From positions 1 through 29,419 of IMG/VR virus record IMGVR_UViG_3300049459_000153: a stretch of 29,419 nt of DNA; one strand, given 5' to 3'. This DNA comes from a virus. Below, piece after piece: positions 24,888-29,419 of the stretch (position 1 is its first letter; each line of letters opens with the position of its first letter). The position numbers and the translations under genes were made by a program. The notes beneath the pieces are model-generated. The model did no database searches. It had not been told where the DNA came from and saw only the letters and a list, made by a program, of their open reading frames with translations.

Positions 24888-25178
24888 ATGATCATCAAAC
24901 TTTCACCAATTCGAATGGAAGGCGTCATGACGCTTTTCAAATCCGGTGACGCGCTTACCATCGATGGCGAGACCTTCGACTTCACCGCATTGCCGGACGG
25001 GGCGACATTACCTGTCGATGCAGTTGGCTGTGCACGTGTCGTTGCGCCTGTGGAGCGCATCGGCGGCCAACTGATCATCACCCTGTCGCTACCGATCACC
25101 ACGGACGCCAGTGAGGCCGCGTGCTTCCCGGCGGATATCGCCAACCCGCCCGACGGCGAAGTGAGCCTGCCCCGATGA
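24888..25178 (+). CDS. Small fibre-associated protein
   Basis: A 96-residue protein starting MIIKLSPIRMEGVMTLFKSGDALTIDGETFDF, with a C-terminus PADIANPPDGEVSLPR. Proteins of this size and start follow the fibre gene in many Pseudomonas prophages and are annotated only as phage tail proteins. A fibre assembly or capping role is inferred from order. Its stop overlaps the next start (ATGA), so the two are coupled. Confidence 0.74.
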   Translation: MIIKLSPIRMEGVMTLFKSGDALTIDGETFDFTALPDGATLPVDAVGCARVVAPVERIGGQLIITLSLPITTDASEAACFPADIANPPDGEVSLPR

Positions 25179-25411
25179 ATATCGATTTCAGCAAAGTGAT
25201 CACCGCCGAGCAGCGCAAAGCTGATCAGCTCAAGGCCGAACTTGACGCGGTCTACGCGCTGCGTCGCGTCGCCTATCAAGCGGAGTCTGATCCGGTACGT
25301 CTGGAGATCGCTTACGACGCATTGAGCCAAGGCCTTGAGCCTGACTTCACGCCTTGGGTGACATCGGTTGCAGCGATCAAAGCGCGATACCCATTACCGA
25401 CTTCAAACTGA
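25175..25411 (+). CDS. Small protein after the fibre genes (possible fibre-assembly protein)
   Basis: A 78-residue helical protein (MNIDFSKVITAEQRKADQLKAELDAVYALRRVAYQ...) ending PWVTSVAAIKARYPLPTSN. The opening, DFSKVITAEQR, resembles short fibre-assembly proteins found after fibres in phages and tailocins. The start at 25175 lies in the ATGA overlap with the previous gene and is preferred to the longer frame from 25121. A terminator-like hairpin starts 18 bases after the stop. Confidence 0.7.
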   Translation: MNIDFSKVITAEQRKADQLKAELDAVYALRRVAYQAESDPVRLEIAYDALSQGLEPDFTPWVTSVAAIKARYPLPTSN

Positions 25412-25429
25412 TCAATGACGAACACCCGG

Positions 25430-25451
25430 CCGCCCATGAGGCGGTTTTTTT
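25430..25451 (+). terminator. Intrinsic terminator between tail and lysis genes
   Basis: CCGCC (25430-25434) pairs with GGCGG (25440-25444) around CATGA and is followed by seven T residues. The stem is short but GC-only. It separates the fibre genes from the endolysin. Confidence 0.75.
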
Positions 25452-25467
25452 GTGCCTGGAGATAGTG

Positions 25468-25890
25468 ATGACTGCAACCGAAAAAGATCGAGACATCCTC
25501 GCGCGCACGCTGTGGGGCGAGGCTCGCGGCGAAGGAACTGGCGGCCAGATCGCCGTGGCCTGGACGATTCGCAACCGCGTGTTTGATGGGAGGGAAAAAT
25601 CGTGGTGGGGTGAGGGCTACGCTGGCGTTTGCCAGGCAAAGTACCAGTTCAGTTGCTGGAACAAGACCGACCCGAACTATCAGTTCCTGATTGGCGTGAA
25701 GCAGATTCCGTTCCGCGAGCTGGCGCAGTGTCGGATCGCGGCTGACCAGGTGATCGATGGGAAAGTGCCCGATCCTACCGGCGGTGCCACGCACTACTAC
25801 GCCACCAGCATCAAGGCCCCGGCCTGGGCGGCGAAGGCAAAGCAGACCCTCAAGTTGGGTGGTCACGTGTTCTTCAGGGATGTGCCGTGA
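25468..25890 (+). CDS. Endolysin, SleB-like cell-wall hydrolase (Hydrolase_2)
   Basis: A 140-residue protein with the Hydrolase_2 signature WGEARGEGTGGQIAVAWTIRNR, in which E18 is the likely catalytic residue, and GATHYYATSIKAPAWA in the C-terminal half. Family members cleave the glycan strands of peptidoglycan. No signal peptide or SAR segment is seen, so release should need a holin. The ATG at 25468 has GGAG upstream; the longer frame to 25354 runs back through the terminator. The stop overlaps the spanin start. Confidence 0.88.
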   Translation: MTATEKDRDILARTLWGEARGEGTGGQIAVAWTIRNRVFDGREKSWWGEGYAGVCQAKYQFSCWNKTDPNYQFLIGVKQIPFRELAQCRIAADQVIDGKVPDPTGGATHYYATSIKAPAWAAKAKQTLKLGGHVFFRDVP

Positions 25891-26396
25891 TGGTCGTTCC
25901 GTGGAAGGCGGTCGGTGTACTGGTGCTGGTGCTCGCCGGCTTCTGCAGCGCCTGGCAGTTTCAGGATTGGCGCTACGGCCGGCAATTGGCCGAGCAGTCC
26001 AAAGTACACACCGAAACCCTTAATCAGCTCACCCAAGCTGCCGCCACCGCGCAACAGGCCGAGCAGGATAAGCGGATGGCGCTCGAGCAGAAGCTTTCGG
26101 CCAGCGAGCAAACCCACTTCAGGAAAATGACTGATGCCCAACGTGACCAAGATCGTCTGCGCGATCGCCTTGCCACTTCTGATCTGCGGCTGTCAGTCCT
26201 CCTCGACGCAACCGACGTTGCCAAAGACTGCGACGTGCCTGCCACCGCCGGCGCCCGCGGCGTGGATCATGCAGCCGTACGCGCCCGACTTGACCCGGCG
26301 CATGCTCAACGAATTATCGCCATCACCGACACCGGCGACCGTGGATTGATCGCGCTGCAGGCTTGCCAAGCGTATGTGAAGAATCTGCAGGAGTGA
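25890..26396 (+). CDS. Inner-membrane spanin Rz
   Basis: A 168-residue protein with one N-terminal membrane segment (about residues 5-22, VVPWKAVGVLVLVLAGFCSAW) and a periplasmic coiled-coil rich in Gln/Ala/Glu (KVHTETLNQLTQAAATAQQAEQD...), the usual i-spanin layout. It would link the inner membrane to the outer-membrane lipoprotein Rz1 and fuse the two membranes at the last step of lysis. ATG at 25890 overlaps the endolysin stop by one base; a GTG 3 bases earlier is also possible. Confidence 0.88.
   Translation: MVVPWKAVGVLVLVLAGFCSAWQFQDWRYGRQLAEQSKVHTETLNQLTQAAATAQQAEQDKRMALEQKLSASEQTHFRKMTDAQRDQDRLRDRLATSDLRLSVLLDATDVAKDCDVPATAGARGVDHAAVRARLDPAHAQRIIAITDTGDRGLIALQACQAYVKNLQE
26134..26349 (+). 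CDS. Outer-membrane spanin Rz1, nested in Rz
   Basis: A 71-residue reading frame lies entirely within Rz in the +1 frame. It starts MPNVTKIVCAIALPLLICGCQ, a lipoprotein signal with the lipobox ending at C20, and the mature 52 residues are Pro-rich (TQPTLPKTATCLPPPAPAAW), the standard o-spanin composition. AGGA precedes the ATG by 10 bases. This is the Rz/Rz1 embedded architecture of lambda. Confidence 0.88.
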   Translation: MPNVTKIVCAIALPLLICGCQSSSTQPTLPKTATCLPPPAPAAWIMQPYAPDLTRRMLNELSPSPTPATVD

Positions 26397-26460
26397 TGGC
26401 GCCGCGCCATTCTTGCGAGGTCGCAAGCCGTGAACCATCATTTAGACTCGTACGGGATGA

Positions 26461-26556
26461 ATGGTGAACATGGACAAGCAACTGGCGGGCTACTCAATTT
26501 TGATGACGATTATTTGGGTTTCAGTCGTTCTTTCCGTCATGTATTGGATGTCGTAG
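26461..26556 (+). CDS. Possible 31-residue single-span membrane peptide
   Basis: The frame from ATG 26461 (or ATG 26470, 28 residues) reads MVNMDKQLAGYSILMTIIWVSVVLSVMYWMS with a hydrophobic stretch long enough to span a membrane. It lies just after Rz, in an otherwise non-coding gap (26397-26568). The ribosome-binding site is poor for both starts. It may be a real small lysis-associated or regulatory peptide, or chance. Confidence 0.3.
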   Translation: MVNMDKQLAGYSILMTIIWVSVVLSVMYWMS

Positions 26557-26568
26557 TGAAGGTAATAG

Positions 26569-26808
26569 GTGGCTGAATTGGAAGGCGTGGTGCTGAGCGA
26601 GAAGATGCAGAGAGAAGCGGATCGGCTGCTGGCCCAGATTGTCCGGGCTGATTCGATGATCATCGCTGTGAAGGCGGGAGCACGGGCGGATGGCTTCGTG
26701 CTGGGGCTGGAAACCGGCGGAGCTTTGCGCGACGGCGATGCTGAAAGGCTGTACATCATTTTCGAAGCCGCTTTGGTTGAGCGCTTGAAAACGCTGACGC
26801 ACAGTTGA
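26569..26808 (+). CDS. Conserved small phage protein of unknown function
   Basis: A 79-residue acidic helical protein (MAELEGVVLSEKMQREADRLLAQIVRADSMIIAVKAGARADGFVLGLETGG...). It starts with GTG at 26569 preceded by GAAGG 6 bases upstream. I recall similar proteins at the right end of Pseudomonas prophages but know no function. It is the last forward-strand gene and meets the SRAP gene tail to tail, with abutting stops. Confidence 0.72.
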   Translation: MAELEGVVLSEKMQREADRLLAQIVRADSMIIAVKAGARADGFVLGLETGGALRDGDAERLYIIFEAALVERLKTLTHS

Positions 26809-27489
26809 TCAATCGATCGGCTTGAGCAGATCCAGGCCCTGGTTTCGGACATTCCCTACGGCCCGGTCAACCTTGAACCATTCGAACACCTCTGTCGGTT
26901 CGCCCTGGTGCAGCACCATCTGTTCGGCGCGCTCTTTCGGAGTGGCCGGATCCAGCCATTCCCGGGCGAGTTCAGGCGATAACGCCACCGGCCGCCGGTC
27001 GTGGATATCGACCATGCCCCCGGCGCTGTCGGCTGTGATGATCACAAAGCCGTCATGCTCGCCCGGGTCGTGCTCTTCGTTCGGGTATTGACCGATGGCG
27101 GCACACAGGATTGGTGACTGGTCCCGGTGCCTGATCAGATAGGGCTGCTTCTTCGGCCCGCCTTCTTCGACCCATTCGAACCAGTTGTTGATCGCGACGA
27201 TCGCCCGGTGCGGCCAGATGGGACGGAAGAACGGGCCGTGGGCGACTTTCTCAACTCGTGCATTGATCGGCGCCGCGCGATCCTTGGCCCAGTGCGGGCG
27301 CCATCCCCAACGGACCATATCGGCGTGCAGGAACTGGCCTTCCCGGTGAAAGAGAGCGAGCTGCGCAGTCGGCGCGGCGTTGTACCGTTCGAAGGGTTGC
27401 TCACCGGTCGAATTGACCAAGGCGTTCGGCATGCTGAGCGCCGCCACGAAGTCGTGAATGCCGCTGTATTGGGAAAGTCGTCCGCACAT
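26809..27489 (-). CDS. SRAP-domain protein (YedK/HMCES type), abasic-site crosslinker
   Basis: A 226-residue protein starting MCGRLSQ. After removal of Met1, Cys2 is the conserved residue that forms a thiazolidine crosslink with abasic sites in single-stranded DNA. Other active-site residues match the family: N38 (RYNAAPT), E105 (NNWFEW) and H163 (DIHDRRPVAL; the usual sequence is HDRMPV). The start at 27489 is chosen because Cys must be residue 2 and AGGG lies 8 bases upstream. It is the second gene of an operon behind a LexA box. Likely shields abasic sites during replication under stress; in phages it may protect the genome. The name yedK refers to the E. coli homologue. Confidence 0.92.
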   Translation of the reverse strand: MCGRLSQYSGIHDFVAALSMPNALVNSTGEQPFERYNAAPTAQLALFHREGQFLHADMVRWGWRPHWAKDRAAPINARVEKVAHGPFFRPIWPHRAIVAINNWFEWVEEGGPKKQPYLIRHRDQSPILCAAIGQYPNEEHDPGEHDGFVIITADSAGGMVDIHDRRPVALSPELAREWLDPATPKERAEQMVLHQGEPTEVFEWFKVDRAVGNVRNQGLDLLKPID

Positions 27490-27511
27490 TGCCAAGCCCT
27501 CGCATGATCTA

Positions 27512-28237
27512 TCAGCGTAGACCCGACGGCGCGGGCTTCGTTACAAAACCTTTACCGGCGCAGGTCGGACAATCCTCCCGGGCATCAAAGTGATCGAGGC
27601 AGGTGGGGCACATGCAGAAGGCCGCCGACTCAATGTGAGGCCGCATCTTTTCAAAAGCGTACAGATCCCGTTCTTCATGTGCGACTTGCGCTGCATCTAT
27701 AAGCGCCCGGTAAGCATCGGCATCGGAAATTGGTCGGTGCGTTACGCCGGCGATCATTCGTTCGGTCTCGATAAGCTGATATCGGCGACCATTCATTTCC
27801 AGCACCAGGCCTGAAATCCGCCCAATCTTCGGAGAAAGACCCAAGGTCAGCCGCACACCATCCGCGTCAGAGTAGACCTTGCCGTCGTAAGCGAAGGAAG
27901 CGCCGCGGGGTTCATCACTTTCGAAGTTGAAGATTGACCGGCTGATGGTGCCCAGCAGACTCCCGTTGTCGATCTGAACAACATCATAGGTAGAGGCGCC
28001 GCGGTACTGCCCGGGCGAGTTCTGCAGCTCCTCGACGGCATGCCAGTACGCTGCGTCCGCCATTTCGTTCATGTCGAACTGCTCAAGATGATCAATCAGG
28101 CCCTCATCGAGGAGCGTCGCCGCCATCTCGCTGAGGGTTTCCCTGTGCCCCTCTGGGTTTTGTAGGCGGAAGTCCTGATCATCGAGAGTTGCGCGCCATC
28201 GCTGGAGTCGGAAGGTTTTCGCTTGGTCGAAATTCAT
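27512..28237 (-). CDS. Hypothetical protein with C-terminal zinc ribbon, under a LexA box
   Basis: A 241-residue protein that I do not recognise. The N-terminal 200 residues are mixed helix and strand (QAKTFRLQRWRATLDD, SLLGTISRSIFNFESDEPRG) with no known motif. The C-terminal region has C208, C210, C213 and C223, C226 in two CPxC knuckles (CMCPTC ... DCPTCAGKG), a zinc-ribbon resembling a single DnaJ-type repeat. It precedes the SRAP gene by 22 bases on the same strand, so the two form an operon. The LexA box lies 22 bases upstream of its ATG. The ribosome-binding site is weak. A role in DNA damage response is inferred only from regulation and partner. Confidence 0.75.
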   Translation of the reverse strand: MNFDQAKTFRLQRWRATLDDQDFRLQNPEGHRETLSEMAATLLDEGLIDHLEQFDMNEMADAAYWHAVEELQNSPGQYRGASTYDVVQIDNGSLLGTISRSIFNFESDEPRGASFAYDGKVYSDADGVRLTLGLSPKIGRISGLVLEMNGRRYQLIETERMIAGVTHRPISDADAYRALIDAAQVAHEERDLYAFEKMRPHIESAAFCMCPTCLDHFDAREDCPTCAGKGFVTKPAPSGLR

Positions 28238-28259
28238 GAAACGGGATTCACTGTACGAA

Positions 28260-28279
28260 TGCTGTATGTATGTACAGTA
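28260..28279 (-). promoter_or_regulatory. LexA binding site (SOS box)
   Basis: The 16 bases CTGTATGTATGTACAG at 28262-28277 fit CTGT-N8-ACAG exactly; over 20 bases (28260-28279) the match to the E. coli consensus TACTGTATATATATACAGTA is 17 of 20. It lies 22 bases before the reverse-strand gene at 28237, within the usual position for a LexA operator. No other gene start is nearby on the forward strand. Confidence 0.85.
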
Positions 28280-28396
28280 ATCGAGCTGCGTCGAGCAGGC
28301 GAGGGGGAGTCGACGAACAGCAGGGGAAGCTGCTTTTTGTCTAAAGGCGCCTCCGTGCCTGAGCGTTTCGATCCTAAACTGAAGTTAAGTGTTTTT

Positions 28397-28798
28397 TCAA
28401 AGAGGATGATTTGGCTGAAGTAGATCTGCTACAGCCATCACTAGCTCATCCATAGACCAAGGCTTTTCTAAGTAAATTGTTGAGGATGGGATCTCCAGGG
28501 GATCTAGCGCGTATCCAGAAGTGAGAATCGTAGCTGTAGCGGGCCACTTTGCCTTGACCAACGCTATGAGTTCTGCGCCTTGAAGTTGACCAGGTAAGCC
28601 GTGGTCCGAAATCACAAGAGGACAATTCTCTTGCATGCTCAGCAAGTGTTCAAAGGCGCTGTCTGCGGTGTCGAAAGCCAGGCACTGAAGACCGATATCG
28701 GACAAAATCTCAACCATCAATAATCGAATTGTCGGGTCGTCCTCTACGACGATCACGAATCCGGATACAGGAGAAAGCTTGCCCCATTCTTCGTTCAT
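28397..28798 (-). CDS. Stand-alone response-regulator receiver domain
   Basis: A 133-residue CheY-like receiver with no output domain. It has the acidic pair D20-D21, phospho-acceptor D65 (LVISDHGLPG), the conserved Thr/Ser (T93/S94 in ILTSGY) and K112 (YLEKPW). All key residues are present, so it is probably phosphorylatable. No histidine kinase is encoded nearby; the partner would be host-encoded. AGGA precedes the ATG by 9 bases. The receiver is closest in style to those attached to hybrid kinases. It may be a genuine prophage cargo or a host gene next to the attachment end. Confidence 0.85.
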   Translation of the reverse strand: MNEEWGKLSPVSGFVIVVEDDPTIRLLMVEILSDIGLQCLAFDTADSAFEHLLSMQENCPLVISDHGLPGQLQGAELIALVKAKWPATATILTSGYALDPLEIPSSTIYLEKPWSMDELVMAVADLLQPNHPL

Positions 28799-28920
28799 GT
28801 GATTGTTCCTGTATCCACCATTTTTGCTGCACGAGCATTGTCGGTTCCCAGTTTAGGCCTCTTCTCAATATCCGATTTGGTTGAAGAGCGGTTTGAGCAT
28901 CCTCTATCGGCTTAAAGCGG

Positions 28921-29130
28921 TCATTCCGGCGTCATTAGCACGGCCAGAGTCATTTTGATAAATTCTTCATTTTTGTCGATTGCCCAGAGCGCACCGCGGA
29001 CGTTCTCGGCGACATCGGCGGATCCGCGCTGTTCCACCCAGTTCGACAGCTCCATGATGGCGGCTTCGAGGGCGAGCTGGTTTTCGTTGATCTTGAAGAG
29101 CAGGGAAGGGAGCAGGTCGGAGTTGGGCAT
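28921..29130 (-). CDS. Conserved small hypothetical protein
   Basis: A 69-residue helical protein (MPNSDLLPSLLFKINENQLALEAAIMELSNWVEQRGSADVAENVRGAL...), a pattern I associate with small Pseudomonas proteins without known function. The ATG at 29130 has AAGGAA 6-7 bases upstream and is preferred to 29151. It lies between the receiver gene and the tRNA, on the reverse strand, and could be host or phage. Confidence 0.7.
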   Translation of the reverse strand: MPNSDLLPSLLFKINENQLALEAAIMELSNWVEQRGSADVAENVRGALWAIDKNEEFIKMTLAVLMTPE

Positions 29131-29198
29131 TTTGGATTCCTTAGCAGTCAAGGAGCCAGCGTAGCACCGTGTTACATGAAGAGTGTTTTAACCATTGG

Positions 29199-29297
29199 CA
29201 GGACGCCAGAGAGGGGAAAACTCGGTCGAGTTATGGAACGCGTCCACATAAGTTATGGAACGGATTCGGCTAGGCGGAAATTTTTCAGGACGCCAGA
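29199..29297. repeat. Two pairs of short direct repeats near the tRNA
   Basis: CAGGACGCCAGA occurs at 29199-29210 and again at 29286-29297. Between them AGTTATGGAACG occurs at 29229-29240 and 29251-29262, spaced exactly 22 bases apart. Apart from these the stretch 29152-29340 shows no gene. Such nested short repeats next to a tRNA 3' end resemble arm-type recombinase sites or iterons, but they could also be remnants. Confidence 0.6.
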
Positions 29298-29300
29298 AAC

Positions 29301-29330
29301 GACAAAGCCCTGAATAATCAGGGCTTTGTC
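29301..29330 (-). terminator. Strong hairpin downstream of the tRNA-Ser gene
   Basis: A perfect 13-bp stem (GACAAAGCCCTGA, 29301-29313, with 29318-29330) with loop ATAA lies 10 bases beyond the tRNA 3' end. On the reverse strand it is followed by TTTC, so it is a reasonable intrinsic terminator for the tRNA transcript. Confidence 0.75.
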
Positions 29331-29340
29331 GTACTTAAGA

Positions 29341-29419
29341 TGGCGGAGGCGATGGGATTCGAACTCATGGACCTGTTACAGTCGACGGTTTTCAAGACCG
29401 TTGCCTTAAACCACTCGGC
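29341..29419 (-). tRNA. tRNA-Ser(UGA), 5' end outside the window
   Basis: The reverse strand reads from the D-arm GCCGAGTGGTTTAAGG through an anticodon stem ACGGT/ACCGT with loop CTTGAAA (anticodon TGA), a long variable arm, a T-loop TTCGAAT and acceptor 3' half CGCCTCC-G-CCA, with CCA encoded. The long variable arm confirms serine. About nine 5' bases fall beyond the window edge. The T-stem ATGAG/CCCAT has one A-C mismatch. The 3' end faces the prophage, the usual orientation for integration into a tRNA. Confidence 0.92.

Noticed and set aside
27127-27507. Forward open frame of 126 residues opposite the SRAP gene
   Set aside because: The reverse strand encodes a SRAP protein with all catalytic residues; the forward frame is a shadow.
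28251-28266. A second SOS-like half beginning CTGTACGA just beside the LexA box
   Set aside because: It lacks the ACAG half, so it is not an independent LexA site.
28319-28338. Small hairpin AGCAG/CTGCT followed by T residues
   Set aside because: Only a 5-bp stem and no forward gene precedes it, so I do not call a terminator.
28223-28423. Forward open frame of 66 residues over the LexA box region
   Set aside because: It runs through the operator, has no ribosome-binding site or domain and ends inside the receiver gene.
1-29419. CRISPR array, rRNA, integrase or repressor
   Set aside because: No regularly spaced repeats, rRNA signatures, or recognisable tyrosine/serine recombinase or repressor frames were seen in the window.

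Overview
The window is the late (structural and lysis) half of a lambdoid siphovirus prophage. The host is most likely a Pseudomonas, judging from the GC-rich codon use, the kinds of terminase, head and gpJ-accessory genes, and a tRNA-Ser(UGA) gene at the right edge. I see no integrase, repressor or replication gene, so the early half lies outside the window, probably to the left.

Layout. At 1-146 there is the C-terminal tail of a probable IS4-family transposase with a hairpin. Packaging and head genes follow at 169-9758: metallopeptidase-like protein, small and large terminase, DUF4055 portal, MuF-like minor head protein, scaffold, major capsid protein and head-tail joining proteins. A self-contained accessory gene (5089-5754) with its own terminator sits inside this block. 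The tail block (9755-25411) is ordered as in lambda: tail terminator, tail tube, chaperone G with a GGGAAAC -1 frameshift site giving a G-T fusion, an 1107-residue tape measure, then M, L, K, I, J, two small gpJ-accessory proteins, a tail fibre and two small fibre-associated proteins. Between K and I, normally adjacent, there is a 1.8-kb accessory cassette: a reverse-strand pair (membrane protein and retropepsin-like aspartic protease) and a forward-strand lipoprotein. Lysis genes (25468-26396) are a SleB-like endolysin and an Rz spanin with Rz1 nested inside it. No holin is recognisable.

Right end (26569-29419). After a short forward gene the coding strand switches. Two reverse-strand genes, a zinc-ribbon protein and a SRAP (YedK/HMCES-like) abasic-site protein, form an operon behind a near-consensus LexA box. 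A stand-alone response-regulator receiver and a small hypothetical gene follow. The region closes with short direct repeats, a strong hairpin and the 3' part of the tRNA-Ser gene, whose 3' end faces the prophage; this is a plausible attachment end.

How the parts work together. The forward genes form one long late operon for packaging, head, tail and lysis. Five terminator-like hairpins lie inside it, which suggests that late transcription depends on an antiterminator. The accessory genes (5089-5754, 16823-18552, 26809-29130) are separately oriented or separately bounded. They are the best candidates for expression in the lysogen and for exclusion, defence or stress functions, but their functions are inferred, not shown.
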